A DNA stretch of 54,569 bases from JBAVOR01 sp049692255 (GCA_049692255.1 JBAVOR010000008.1:1-54569); one strand, 5' to 3'; positions 8,299 through 17,601 are shown, counted from the first letter of the stretch. Program-made: numbers and translations. Notes: generated from the letters alone by a model not told the origin.

Positions 8299-10023
8299 AT
8301 GAATTTTGTTTCCGGCGTTCAGTATGCGTGGCGACAGCCCAACTGTGCCATTGATGACTCTGTGCTTGAAGTGGCACGGCGCTATAATGTGTCTATCCCT
8401 ATTGCCCAAGCGGTCTGTTCTCGTGGATTGCGCAGTGGGGCAGCGTTGGACTCTTATTTTTTTAGTGCTACCGATGCAGTTGCGCACCCTTCATTGCTCA
8501 AAGATTCACTCGTTGCTGTAGAACGTATTGAGCGAGCAATTGCCAACAAAGAAAAAATACTTATTTTTGGCGACTATGATGTTGATGGTATTACTTCCAG
8601 TGCATTAATGATGCTTTTGCTTAAACCCCTTAACTCAGCCATTAACTTTTTTTTGCCTCATCGCATTCGTGATGGGTATGGATTATCGGTAGACGTGGTA
8701 GAGCGTGCAGCGAAAAATGGGTATACGCTTATTATCACGGTTGATAATGGTATTACTGCATTTGCCCCTGCGCAGCGTGCGCATGAGCTGGGAGTCGATC
8801 TGATTATTACCGATCATCACCGCCCCCATGAAACGGTGCCCCATGCGATGGCAATTGTGAATCCTCATCAAGAAACTTGCCCATATCCCTTTAAATCATT
8901 TGCTGGAGTGGGTGTTATTTTCAAACTACTTTCGTTATTATACGAACGGTTAGGTAAAGAGCTACCTCCTAAAGCGTATGAGCTGTTACTGTTAGGAACG
9001 GTTGCTGATGTGGTACCTCTTTTGGGTGAAAACCGCTATTGGGTACGCCACGCGTTACGCCAGGTACAGCAACAGGAAAGTCATGCATTACGGGTGTTAA
9101 AACAGAATGGAAAACTTGATCGCCCCGTATTAACCGCTACTGATATTGGATTTTTTATTGCGCCACAAATTAATGCATTAGGGCGATTAGAAGATCCCCG
9201 TAACGGCGTTAAATTTTTGATTGGCACCAATACACAAGAAACGGAACAGGTAGGCAAGGTTCTGTTAGAATTGAATCAAGCGCGCAAAGAGATAGAGCGT
9301 GCCGTATTTAATGAAGTGGTTGCAGAAATAGAGAGTGGGCGCATTGATTTGAACCGTGAAAAAATTATTATGGCAGCAAGTGACCATTGGCCAGCAGGGG
9401 TAATTGGATTAGTTGCAGGGCGATTGATGGCAACGTATGGACGTCCAACGATTTTGTTACACATGCACAATGGTAAAGCGAAGGGGTCGTGTCGCTCTAT
9501 TAAAGAATTTAATATGTTTCAAGCGTTGTCTGCATCACAGGACCTGCTCGATACGTTTGGGGGGCACGCAGTTGCTGCAGGCCTATCGTTGGCGATTGAT
9601 AAGGTACCTGTACTAAAACAACGGCTTGAAGAGATGGTAAGCGCGCAGCTCACGCCAGAAGATTTTAAGCGTAAATTAATAATCGATGCACAGTTACCGT
9701 TAGGCGATCTTAATAAAAAATTTGTTTCAGATTTGCAGCTCATGGAACCGTTTGGCTGCGAAAATCCGCAACCACTATTTCAAATTTCGGGCGTAACGTT
9801 AATGACCAAGCCGGTGTTGCTCAAAGACGCGCATGTCAAATGTTCTGTGTTTGCTGAAGGGATTATTAAGCCAGTTATCTTTTTTAATAATCCGCGCGTG
9901 TATGAGGTGTTAAATCAAATTGGTGATGCTCCCTTTCATTTAGCAGCACAGAGTACCGAAAATCATTGGCAAGGGAAAGTTTCGTTGGAGCTGATCGGTT
10001 CTGATATTGCACTTATTTCTTGA
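8299..10023 (+). CDS. recJ: RecJ single-stranded-DNA-specific exonuclease
   Basis: 574 residues, close to usual RecJ length. It degrades single-stranded DNA 5' to 3' in recombination and mismatch/base-excision repair, with Mn/Mg in the active site. Seen: DYDVDG (92-97), the DHH motif (172-174) with RPHE following, a VADVVPL segment near residue 237, and the DHHA1 domain with FGGHAVAAG at about residue 415, followed by the C-terminal OB-like domain. The start at 8299 has only a weak ribosome site; an alternative start was not found. It stands between two exported-protein genes and is probably transcribed on its own. Confidence 0.93.
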   Translation: MNFVSGVQYAWRQPNCAIDDSVLEVARRYNVSIPIAQAVCSRGLRSGAALDSYFFSATDAVAHPSLLKDSLVAVERIERAIANKEKILIFGDYDVDGITSSALMMLLLKPLNSAINFFLPHRIRDGYGLSVDVVERAAKNGYTLIITVDNGITAFAPAQRAHELGVDLIITDHHRPHETVPHAMAIVNPHQETCPYPFKSFAGVGVIFKLLSLLYERLGKELPPKAYELLLLGTVADVVPLLGENRYWVRHALRQVQQQESHALRVLKQNGKLDRPVLTATDIGFFIAPQINALGRLEDPRNGVKFLIGTNTQETEQVGKVLLELNQARKEIERAVFNEVVAEIESGRIDLNREKIIMAASDHWPAGVIGLVAGRLMATYGRPTILLHMHNGKAKGSCRSIKEFNMFQALSASQDLLDTFGGHAVAAGLSLAIDKVPVLKQRLEEMVSAQLTPEDFKRKLIIDAQLPLGDLNKKFVSDLQLMEPFGCENPQPLFQISGVTLMTKPVLLKDAHVKCSVFAEGIIKPVIFFNNPRVYEVLNQIGDAPFHLAAQSTENHWQGKVSLELIGSDIALIS

Positions 10024-10088
10024 CACCTTTGGGTGCAGCTCTCTATAGTTTTGATATATTGTTATTCGTATTTTTTTAAGGAGAGCAC

Positions 10089-10715
10089 ATGGCAACACTA
10101 TTGCGTTTACCCATTATGGTGATATGTATTGGAACTGCTGTTTTTTCTTATGCACGAGCAGAAAATCAAGAAAGTCGTTTACTTTCTCCCTTGCAAGCGC
10201 AGGAGCTTGACGCGCAGCTATCCGCTGCCTTTTTCGATCTTGGTTTTGATGCTCTCGAGTTAAACTATTATACGTTCGAACAGTTTAAAAATGCAGTTGC
10301 TGTGCTTAATACATTAAACAAAATGAACCCACATGCCATCACTGCATCACTGCAATTTAACCGTGAACGTGTAGCAATATTGGTCAATACGGTAGCAAAA
10401 AGATGGCAGCTTGATAAACAACTGGTACTCAACAATGGGCATCGCATAGAGTTGAGCTTGTTGCTCGCTTTATTGCGTGATCAGATAAAACAGAAACAGG
10501 GGTGGACGCTGTTTAGCAATAAAAATGAGTATGCCTTGCGCCAAATTATTGAAGCGCAGGCGCGGGGGCGTGAGCTGTTTGCATCATATTGTGTAAAGCT
10601 GTTGCAAGCGTCGCCAGAAGAAAAAGAAGGACAAGAAGATTTGGTCGAGCTCTGCATAGCGTTTGGTAATGCATTGGAAGAGCATAAGACGGTATTTGAT
10701 TTAAGTTTAGAATAA
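10089..10715 (+). CDS. Exported protein of unknown function
   Basis: 208 residues. The ATG follows an AGGAGAG ribosome site. Residues 1-25 are a signal peptide ending at about SYARA. The mature part is mostly predicted helical, without cysteine clusters except one Cys near residue 172 and one near 190, and has no recognised motif. It follows recJ after 65 bases and ends at a strong terminator shared with the convergent lon gene. Function unknown. Confidence 0.7.
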   Translation: MATLLRLPIMVICIGTAVFSYARAENQESRLLSPLQAQELDAQLSAAFFDLGFDALELNYYTFEQFKNAVAVLNTLNKMNPHAITASLQFNRERVAILVNTVAKRWQLDKQLVLNNGHRIELSLLLALLRDQIKQKQGWTLFSNKNEYALRQIIEAQARGRELFASYCVKLLQASPEEKEGQEDLVELCIAFGNALEEHKTVFDLSLE

Positions 10716-10757
10716 AAAAGTGGCCGGGTAAGTGCCAAAGCGCCTACCCGGCGTACC
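10715..10757. terminator. Bidirectional terminator between convergent genes
   Basis: Stem GCCGGGTA (10723-10730) with TACCCGGC (10745-10752). Towards the minus strand it is followed by CACTTTTTTATT, a good terminator for lon; towards the plus strand by a weaker T-rich stretch. Confidence 0.75.
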
Positions 10758-13190
10758 CTATTTCTTTTTACGGCTGGTGCTTTTCTTTGCCGCTTTTTTT
10801 TCTGCTTCGTGCTTGCGACCATTTTTAGGAGCAACAAAAGGATCATTCATCAAAGTCTTTTGTAATACCTGATCCATAGTGTCGACAAAAATAATCTCTA
10901 AATCTGCCGGTAGCTCTTTAGCAACGTCCGCAATATCATCTTTATTTTCTAGGGGGACGAGCGCAGTGCGCATGCCATACTGCTTTGCAGCCAGCAGTTT
11001 TTCTTTAAGCCCTCCGACGGCCAATACGCGACCACGTAACGTAATTTCACCGGTCATAGCAATATCAGGACGTGTTGGATTTTTAGTTAAGGCAGAAATA
11101 GCTGCCACACACATGGTAATACCTGCTGAAGGGCCATCTTTGGGCGTAGCGCCTTCAGGGATATGGATGTGCAAATCTTTGTTTGAGTAGAAGCTTTCTT
11201 TAATATGTAAATCTTTAGCGCGGCTACGGATATAGCTGAGCGCTGCTTGTGCAGATTCTTGCATCACTTCACCCAATTGACCAGTGAGGGTAAGCCCTCC
11301 CTTGCCAGGTAATACGGTTGCTTCGATATCTAAAATATCGCCGCCAAACTCGGTCCATGCAAGACCCGTTGCCAATCCAATTCGTTTTTGAGTCAAATCG
11401 ACGTTCGTTTTTTTGAACTTGGCATGGCCTAACCATTCGGTTAACAACTGTTCGGTAATAGTAACCTGCTTTGTTGCTTTATCTAATAAAAGCTGTTGAA
11501 TCGTTTTACGCATAAGCTTATGGATAATGCGTTCTAATTGTCGTACGCCAGCTTCACGGGTGTATTGAGTTACAATGTTTTGTAACAGCGTATCGCTAAT
11601 TATAAACTGTGTTGCTTTTAAGCCATATTCTTTAAGGCCACGCGGAATTAAGAATTTGCGTCCAATTTCCAGTTTTTCTGCATCGGTGTAACCAGATAAT
11701 GAAATGATTTCCATACGGTCAAACAAAGGGAATGGAATTGTATCTATCATGTTGGCAGTAGCTACAAACATAACCTTTGAAAGATCATAATCGAGTTCCA
11801 TAAAATGATCGGTAAACGCTTTGTTTTGTTCCGGATCGAGCACTTCCAATAATGCAGCGGCAGGGTCTCCACGCATGTCACGACTCATTTTATCGATTTC
11901 ATCAAGCAAAATAACCGGGTTCACCGTTTTTGCTTTGCGCATTGCCTGGATAATTTTACCGGGTAGTGCGCCAATGTAGGTACGACGATGGCCACGAATT
12001 TCTGCTTCGTCACCGAGGCCGCCCAGCGATATGCGCACGAATTCGCGATTGAGTCCTTTAGCAATCGATTCTGCCAGTGATGTTTTACCAACCCCTGGCG
12101 GCCCGACTAAACAAACTATCGGTGAGCGAGTGAGAGTTTTAGAGAATTTTTTAGCTGCTAAAAACTCGATAATGCGCTCTTTTGCTTTGATAAGGCCTGC
12201 ATGGTGGGCATCGAGAAACTTTTCTGCATCTTGAATGCTAATGTTATCATTACTCTGTTTTTTCCACGGTAATGAAATAATCCAGTCAATATAGGTACGT
12301 GAAACGACCGCTTCAGCAGACATGGGTGGCATCTGTTCTAAGCGCTTGAGCTCTTTTTCAGCCTTCTCATGTGCTTCCTCGCTTAGACCGAGCCCTTTTA
12401 ATTTTGCTCGAATTTCATTGACCTCTACTTGATGGTCTTCGCGTCCAAGCTCTTTTTGAATCGCTTTGATCTGTTCTGTAAGGTAGTATTCCCGCTGGTT
12501 CTTCTCTACTTGCGTTTGAATGCGGCCACGGATACGGTGCTCCGTTTCTAAAATATCGATTTCTTGTGTTAAAAACTTACTCAGTTTGACCAGTCGGTCA
12601 GGGAGATTGCCTATCTCTAAGATCTCTTGCCGCTCAAAAAAAGAAAGGTTTAAGTGCACCGCAAGCGTATCTGCTATGGTGTCCATGTCCTCAACTGTCT
12701 TGGGAAGACTCATCAGGTCTGATGGTGCTTTTTCGTTGAGTCGGGCATACGTTTCATACAGGCTTTTTAAGTGGCGCCAGAGGGCTTGCAGTTCTGTTGT
12801 TAATTCAAGGCCAGTGCTTGGGATCTCTATGCAATGTGCATACATAAAGCCTTCCCCTTGCTCTGTAGTCACCATTTTTGCGCGCGATAGCCCTTCAGCG
12901 AGCATTTTTAATGAGCCATTGGGCATGCGCGTAATCTGAACTATCGTTGATTTGGTGCCATAGGCAAACACATCTTCGCTTGAAGGGTTGTTTACTTCAG
13001 GGTCTTTCTGCGTCGTGATAAAGATAATTTTGTCCCGTTTGAGGGCTTCTTCAACGGCGCTAATGGAGCTTGCGCGAGCAACCATAATGGGCAGAATGCT
13101 TTTGGGCAAGATAATAACATTTTTAAGGGGCAAAAGAGGCAACATTTCTGGTGCCGTTGCCAACTCTATTTCAACTGTTTTTTGTGCCAT
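10758..13190 (-). CDS. lon: ATP-dependent protease Lon
   Basis: 810 residues, full length. Lon is a cytoplasmic hexameric protease that unfolds and degrades damaged or regulatory proteins. Seen: N-terminal substrate domain (17-210), coiled coil (about 210-290), AAA+ with Walker A GPPGVGKT (363-370) and Walker B LLDEID (428-433), sensor ATAN (477-480), and the protease domain with PKDGPSAG (Ser688) and GGLKEK (Lys731); the 43-residue spacing of the Ser-Lys dyad equals that of E. coli Lon. The C-terminal tail is lysine-rich, unlike most Lon proteins, and may bind nucleic acid. The ATG has AGAGGT upstream. No CIRCE or similar heat-shock element was seen. Confidence 0.97.
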   Translation of the reverse strand: MAQKTVEIELATAPEMLPLLPLKNVIILPKSILPIMVARASSISAVEEALKRDKIIFITTQKDPEVNNPSSEDVFAYGTKSTIVQITRMPNGSLKMLAEGLSRAKMVTTEQGEGFMYAHCIEIPSTGLELTTELQALWRHLKSLYETYARLNEKAPSDLMSLPKTVEDMDTIADTLAVHLNLSFFERQEILEIGNLPDRLVKLSKFLTQEIDILETEHRIRGRIQTQVEKNQREYYLTEQIKAIQKELGREDHQVEVNEIRAKLKGLGLSEEAHEKAEKELKRLEQMPPMSAEAVVSRTYIDWIISLPWKKQSNDNISIQDAEKFLDAHHAGLIKAKERIIEFLAAKKFSKTLTRSPIVCLVGPPGVGKTSLAESIAKGLNREFVRISLGGLGDEAEIRGHRRTYIGALPGKIIQAMRKAKTVNPVILLDEIDKMSRDMRGDPAAALLEVLDPEQNKAFTDHFMELDYDLSKVMFVATANMIDTIPFPLFDRMEIISLSGYTDAEKLEIGRKFLIPRGLKEYGLKATQFIISDTLLQNIVTQYTREAGVRQLERIIHKLMRKTIQQLLLDKATKQVTITEQLLTEWLGHAKFKKTNVDLTQKRIGLATGLAWTEFGGDILDIEATVLPGKGGLTLTGQLGEVMQESAQAALSYIRSRAKDLHIKESFYSNKDLHIHIPEGATPKDGPSAGITMCVAAISALTKNPTRPDIAMTGEITLRGRVLAVGGLKEKLLAAKQYGMRTALVPLENKDDIADVAKELPADLEIIFVDTMDQVLQKTLMNDPFVAPKNGRKHEAEKKAAKKSTSRKKK

Positions 13191-13561
13191 AATTGGGTAA
13201 CCTCTGTGAAAAGGCGATATAATTTATAAAAATATTTCAGATATAATTAAAGTGAGCGCTCGCAAATAAATACTGCGATTATTTTCAATGGCTCTCCTTG
13301 GCCAATATTAGCATAGGATCGCAGTTGAGTAAATAATTGGATCGCCCAAAAAAGCGTAGTGGGGTAGATATACTCCAAAAAGCTGGTATCTTTAGTATAC
13401 TTTTTATTGTACGGTAAGTTAAGCAATGGCAAAAACCCTAATATTGTATAAACATTGGGAGGTGGAAATTTTTTACAAATCATTAATTTAACGCTACACT
13501 AGCTCTTGTTTATGTGGTACTGTTTCATAATTTTCAATTCCTTTTTTAAAGGGTTCACTGT
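13191..13561. other. Intergenic region between divergent lon and nucleotide transporter genes
   Basis: About 370 bases without a convincing gene. It should hold promoters for both flanking genes. On the minus strand an AT-rich stretch (TATATC-like) lies near lon, and a GAGCGCTC palindrome sits at 13254-13261. On the plus strand TTGTTT near 13508 with TAATTT after 16 bases is a weak candidate promoter for the transporter, whose ribosome site is AAAGGG. A 78-codon minus-strand frame inside has no family features and is taken as chance. Confidence 0.4.
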
Positions 13562-14932
13562 ATGTTAAAGCGTATAGCCGCCGCGTTATGGGGTAACTTT
13601 GAAAGCACCGATGAGGTTAAGAAATTTAGCCTTTTAGGATCGCTCTTTCTGTTAATTATTGGTACCTATTGGGCATTGCGTCCAATTAAGGACAGTATTT
13701 TTGGTGCAATTGTTGGTATGTCGTATCAACCAATGGCAAAATGGTTGTCCCTTTTGCTCATTGTGCCACTCGTTATTGCGTATGGTAAGTTGATTGATAA
13801 ATTTCAACGACAATACGTGTTCTATATTTTAACTATTGTGTATGCGACGCTTGCTCTTGTGTTCGCATGGTATTTTTCAGACCCAGTCGTTGGCTTAGCC
13901 AATAAAGTAGCAGACCCTTCCCGTGTTATTGGGTGGCTTTGGTATATCTATGTGGAAAGTTTTGGTTCATTAATCGTAGCGCTCTTCTGGGCATTTACTA
14001 CAGATATTACCACAGAAGAATCAGCATCGCGTGGGTTTCCTCTCATCAGCTTATTCGGGCAAACAGGTAACATCCTCGGGCCCCTGGTTCTTAATGCACA
14101 ACGTTGGGGCTTTTCACATAGTGGACCCATTGTTGCAGTAGTAGGGATAATGACTCTTTTAATGGGCGTACTTATGTGGGTATTTATGCAAGTGGTGCCG
14201 AAAAGCCAATTGAAAGGCTATCAAGCTGCTGGCGAAGCAACGCATGGTAACCATGAAAAAGAATCAGAGCCTGGATTCTTAGAAGGGTTGAAGCTCTTGG
14301 TTTCTCAGCCATATTTGCTCGGGATCTTTCTGATCATCACTATCTATGAAGTGATTGTTACAGTATTTGACTACCATCTGAAAACGATGTCAAAAGCGGT
14401 ATATCCTAATGAAGTTGATCACGCAGCGTACTTAACTAACTACGCAATTGCAACGGGTATTGTAGCAACGATTTGCTTATTGCTCGGTATCAATAATATT
14501 CAACGTAAGCTTGGTGCTACTGCATCGTTAATCATGATGCCTATCTTGGTAGCAGTAGCGATCGTTACTTTGAAATTTAGCCCGGCGCTTGGGGTAGTAT
14601 TCTGGATTATGGTATTTGCCAAAGCAGTTAACTATGCGTTGAACCAACCAACATTAAAGCAGCTTTATATTCCGACAACTAAAGAAACGAAATATAAGTC
14701 ACAAGCGTGGATTGAAATGTTTGGTTCTCGTGGTGCAAAAGGGGCAGGATCAATTATTAACAACTTCCAAAAAGCGTTTATTAAGAATTACGGCGCACAG
14801 AATGGAATGGCATTATTCATTACGATGAGCTCTATCATTTCAATGAGCTTGGTAGTGGGCTGGTTGTTTGTAGTTCTGTATGTTGCAAAAACATATAATA
14901 AAGCAATTAAGCATAAAGAAGTTGTGTGTTAA
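13562..14932 (+). CDS. ATP/ADP translocase family (NTT/Tlc) nucleotide transporter, first copy
   Basis: 456 residues, a polytopic inner-membrane protein with about ten to twelve helices. The N-terminal RPIKDSIF (Lys43) corresponds to the substrate-contacting R-x-x-KDS motif of the NTT family, and LFWAFTTDITTEESA (from about residue 141) to the family's FW-x-F-x-x-x-x-x-x-x-EEA signature. Family members in Chlamydiae, Rickettsiae and plastids exchange host ATP for ADP or import nucleotides by proton symport; the exact substrate cannot be read from sequence. A paralog follows at 15067. The presence of two copies fits an energy- or nucleotide-dependent intracellular life. Confidence 0.85.
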   Translation: MLKRIAAALWGNFESTDEVKKFSLLGSLFLLIIGTYWALRPIKDSIFGAIVGMSYQPMAKWLSLLLIVPLVIAYGKLIDKFQRQYVFYILTIVYATLALVFAWYFSDPVVGLANKVADPSRVIGWLWYIYVESFGSLIVALFWAFTTDITTEESASRGFPLISLFGQTGNILGPLVLNAQRWGFSHSGPIVAVVGIMTLLMGVLMWVFMQVVPKSQLKGYQAAGEATHGNHEKESEPGFLEGLKLLVSQPYLLGIFLIITIYEVIVTVFDYHLKTMSKAVYPNEVDHAAYLTNYAIATGIVATICLLLGINNIQRKLGATASLIMMPILVAVAIVTLKFSPALGVVFWIMVFAKAVNYALNQPTLKQLYIPTTKETKYKSQAWIEMFGSRGAKGAGSIINNFQKAFIKNYGAQNGMALFITMSSIISMSLVVGWLFVVLYVAKTYNKAIKHKEVVC

Positions 14933-14978
14933 GCTGAATGCATAACAGGTGTACACAACATAAGCAGCATGAATAAAA

Positions 14979-15014
14979 AATGGCCTTCTTTGCAACATAA
15001 GAAGGCCATTTTAG
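14979..15014 (+). terminator. Rho-independent terminator between the two transporters
   Basis: A perfect twelve-base stem AATGGCCTTCTT (14979-14990) with AAGAAGGCCATT (14999-15010), followed by TTAG. It suggests the two transporter genes are expressed as separate units. Confidence 0.75.
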
Positions 15015-15066
15015 TATGGCGCTAAGTCGTTAATATGATGATACTGATTTTAAGGCAGGGGTTAGC

Positions 15067-16446
15067 ATGAGTTCAAATGCGTGGCGTTTCTTTCGGATAT
15101 TTAATACGACAGACACATACGAGCGATTAAAAGTGGTCCTATTGGCAATCACTTTTTTTCTGGTTATTGCTGCCTACACAGTGGTATATGATTTAAAAAA
15201 TGCTATTTTTGTCAGCATAGTGGGCAAACAGTATGTTCCCTATGCAAAAATGATCGGCATGTTCATTTTAATACCAGCGGTTCTTTTCTATTCTTTTCTT
15301 GTTGATCGATTACAGCGTCATTATCTTCTCTATTTTTATAGTATCACCTATGCGCTGATTGGCATGGCATGTGTCTACTTCATTGGTCATCCCACCATCG
15401 GATTGCCGAATACAGAGGCTAGCCCATGGCGCCTTTTTGGCTGGTTTTTTTATTTCTTAGTTGAAGGGTTTGCCCCATTTGTGGTGAGTGTATTTTGGGC
15501 CTTTGCTAACTCTATTAATAGCCCTGAAGGTGCAAAAGAGAACTACGGAATCTTGGTAACCGGCTCTAAGATGGGTGGTATGATGAGTGCTGGCTTGGCA
15601 TGGGCGTGGCTTGTGTATCGTTCCAGCAATTCTGTCGCGTGTGATGCGATCAATCATCAGATCTTGTTAGGCTTTTTCTCATTCTTTATGCTCTCTGTAG
15701 CAGTAATGGTGTATATCTTGATTTGGAAGTTGCCACAGCGCTACCTTCATGGGTATGAAGCGGTATATCGCTTAGAAAAAAAGATGGAGCATGAAGAGCA
15801 GGGGAATCCTGGTTTATTCAGCGGATTAAAGATGCTTGTCCAAAAGCCATATATACTCGGCATTTTTGGTATGGTCTTTTTCTACGAAGTATTAAATTCA
15901 GTGCTTGGGTATCAGCGGCTAGAGGTAACCAAAACCGTAGCGTCTTGTGTTTCTGACATGAGCGCAGAGTTCTACCGACAAATGTTCTTTATGCATTTGA
16001 TCGGTTTTTTTATTTCAGTACTCGGTACCAATGCATTATTGCGGCGTATGGGAGAACGGTTTTGCTTATTGCTCATACCTGTTGCAAGCGGCTTGCTGCT
16101 CTTTTATTTCTGGCTGACCTATACTACCAATTCATTGCTATGGGTATTTATTACGCTCAAATCGATGAATTATGCCTTTGCGCAGCCCGTACGTGAAAGC
16201 TTATATATTCCAACCACCAAAGATGTCAGATTTAAGTCGAAATCGTGGGTGGATGCATTTGGTTCCAAGTTTGCCCGCGGTATGGGATCTATAATCAATT
16301 TGCTGTCTGATGCAGTAGGCCAAGGATGGTATTTTGTATTTCATGGCACCATATTTGGCGTGCTCATCGGAGCATGGTTGGGCACTGCATTGTTGCTGGG
16401 CAACCGGTATGTAAAAGCGATTCGCCGTAATGAAATTATTGGGTAG
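15067..16446 (+). CDS. ATP/ADP translocase family (NTT/Tlc) nucleotide transporter, second copy
   Basis: 459 residues, same fold and gene order as the first copy. The motif around Lys44 reads DLKNAIF instead of RPIKDSIF, so the preceding Arg and following Asp-Ser are lost; the second signature is FWAFANSINSPEGAKENY, closer to the classic FWGFAN form than the first copy. Near the C-terminus both copies share a LYIPTTK-x-x-x-[FY]KS element and a following F-G-S-[RK] segment. The changed binding-site residues suggest a different substrate or exchange mode from its neighbour, which is known for NTT paralogs in chlamydiae. Ribosome site AAGGCAGGGG before the ATG. Confidence 0.83.
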   Translation: MSSNAWRFFRIFNTTDTYERLKVVLLAITFFLVIAAYTVVYDLKNAIFVSIVGKQYVPYAKMIGMFILIPAVLFYSFLVDRLQRHYLLYFYSITYALIGMACVYFIGHPTIGLPNTEASPWRLFGWFFYFLVEGFAPFVVSVFWAFANSINSPEGAKENYGILVTGSKMGGMMSAGLAWAWLVYRSSNSVACDAINHQILLGFFSFFMLSVAVMVYILIWKLPQRYLHGYEAVYRLEKKMEHEEQGNPGLFSGLKMLVQKPYILGIFGMVFFYEVLNSVLGYQRLEVTKTVASCVSDMSAEFYRQMFFMHLIGFFISVLGTNALLRRMGERFCLLLIPVASGLLLFYFWLTYTTNSLLWVFITLKSMNYAFAQPVRESLYIPTTKDVRFKSKSWVDAFGSKFARGMGSIINLLSDAVGQGWYFVFHGTIFGVLIGAWLGTALLLGNRYVKAIRRNEIIG

Positions 16447-16460
16447 GTGCGGGTAATCGC

Positions 16461-16488
16461 TTGTAAATTACGTACTTTTTGGTATACT
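16461..16488 (+). promoter_or_regulatory. Promoter of rpsB
   Basis: TTGTAA (16461-16466), 16-base spacer, TATACT (16483-16488). The start of transcription would be near 16495, which leaves an unusually long leader of about 125 bases before the rpsB ATG. Confidence 0.65.
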
Positions 16489-16536
16489 TCATTCAAAATG
16501 AAATTAATGTACTGATGTTATTGTATATGTATCAAC

Positions 16537-16593
16537 ATACCCTTGGAGTGATGCGGGTGGTAGCGGCATACGTGCTGCACCCAACAAGGGTAT
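16537..16593 (+). promoter_or_regulatory. Structured 5' leader of rpsB, candidate S2 autoregulatory element
   Basis: A nested hairpin can be drawn by eye: outer stem ATACCCTTG (16537-16545) with CAAGGGTAT (16585-16593); an asymmetric internal loop; GGGT (16555-16558) with ACCC (16579-16582); a GGTA bulge; and GCGGCA (16563-16568) with TGCTGC (16573-16578) capped by the tetraloop TACG, of the stable UNCG class. It ends about 15 bases before the AGGAAGGA ribosome site. In other bacteria S2 binds its own leader to repress rpsB; the same role is inferred here from position and structure. Confidence 0.5.
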
Positions 16594-16621
16594 ACGTAAA
16601 ACCTGCAGGAAGGATCTATTC

Positions 16622-17494
16622 ATGATCGATTTAAAACAGTTAGTTGCAGCGGGCGTCCATTTTGGCCATAAAAAGTCCCGTTGGCACCCTAAAATGAAGC
16701 CCTATATTTGGGGCGTGCGCAGTGGTACCCATTTGATCAACGTGGCAAAAACCGCTCATCAACTAGAACAAGCGGCAAAATTTTTGGAAGAAATAGCAGC
16801 ACAAGGAAAAACTATTTTCTGGGTGGGCACCAAAAAGCAAGCACAGCCTATTGTAGCGCAAGCGGCAACAGCATTAAAATCACCATTCGTTACTCACCGT
16901 TGGATTGGTGGTACCTTTACTAACTTTACTCAAGTTAAAAAGTCAATTACAAAGTTGCTTCATTTAGAAGATGTGTTGCAAAAATCAGACCCAGCTCAAT
17001 CACATTACACCAAAAAAGAGTTAGTTTCACTCAGCAAAGTAGTTGAGCGATTGGGTAAAAACGTCAGCAGCATCCGCGGCATGATTTGGCCTATCGGTGC
17101 AGTTGTTATTGTAGACGTTAAAAAAGAACAAACAGCGCTTAAAGAAGCGATTGCTATGGGTATTCCCGTAGTTGGTATTGTTGATACGAATACAGATCCA
17201 TCATCAGTTGATTATGTTATTCCTGCTAATGATGATGCGCCAAAATCGATTGCGTTTTTAGTTGATTTCCTCGCGCAAGCAGTTGCCGAAGGTAAAAAAC
17301 GCGCAACAGAGCGTCCACAAGAGCAAATCGAAGCAGAACAAAATGCTGCTGTGGAAGTCTCTAGCTTTTCAAATGATGAAGAGAGCGATGCAAGTAAGCG
17401 TCAGAAAAAAGGCAAGGGCGTTCGTGAAGTGGCTGCACGACCACGTCGTGGCGGTTCTTCTGGAGCACAAGGCGGACCGAGACGTCGCGCTTAA
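16622..17494 (+). CDS. rpsB: 30S ribosomal protein S2 with a long basic C-terminal tail
   Basis: 290 residues against about 240 for typical S2. The core is clear: GVHFGHKKSRWHPKMKPYI near the start, THRWIGGTFTNF (about 96-107) and the IPVVGIVDTN segment (about 181-190). S2 joins the 30S subunit late and is needed for mRNA binding. The last 60 residues or so are an extra tail rich in Glu/Gln, then Lys/Arg/Gly (GKGVREVAARPRRGG). It has its own promoter and a folded leader. The usual partner gene tsf does not follow; tRNA-Ser does, 15 bases later. Confidence 0.97.
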   Translation: MIDLKQLVAAGVHFGHKKSRWHPKMKPYIWGVRSGTHLINVAKTAHQLEQAAKFLEEIAAQGKTIFWVGTKKQAQPIVAQAATALKSPFVTHRWIGGTFTNFTQVKKSITKLLHLEDVLQKSDPAQSHYTKKELVSLSKVVERLGKNVSSIRGMIWPIGAVVIVDVKKEQTALKEAIAMGIPVVGIVDTNTDPSSVDYVIPANDDAPKSIAFLVDFLAQAVAEGKKRATERPQEQIEAEQNAAVEVSSFSNDEESDASKRQKKGKGVREVAARPRRGGSSGAQGGPRRRA

Positions 17495-17509
17495 TCGAAG
17501 AAATATCCA

Positions 17510-17601
17510 GGAGAGATGTCTGAGTGGCCTAAGGAGCACGATTGGAAATCGTGTATGTCTCGTAAGGGGCATCGAGGGTTCGAATCCCTCTCTCTCCACC
17601 A
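17510..17601 (+). tRNA. tRNA-Ser (anticodon GGA)
   Basis: Acceptor GGAGAGA (17510-17516) pairs with TCTCTCC (17591-17597). The anticodon arm is CGATT-GGA-AATCG, giving anticodon GGA (reads UCC/UCU). A long variable arm and the T arm GAGGG-TTCGAAT-CCCTC are present, as expected for a class II tRNA. The discriminator base is followed by an encoded CCA (17599-17601). It starts 15 bases after rpsB and may be processed from that transcript. Confidence 0.95.

Noticed and set aside
13254..13261. GAGCGCTC palindrome upstream of lon as a heat-shock operator
   Set aside because: It matches neither CIRCE nor HAIR elements and is only eight bases long.
13247..13483. 78-codon minus-strand frame between lon and the first NTT gene
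   Set aside because: No ribosome site, no domain, odd composition; looks like chance in an AT-rich intergenic region.
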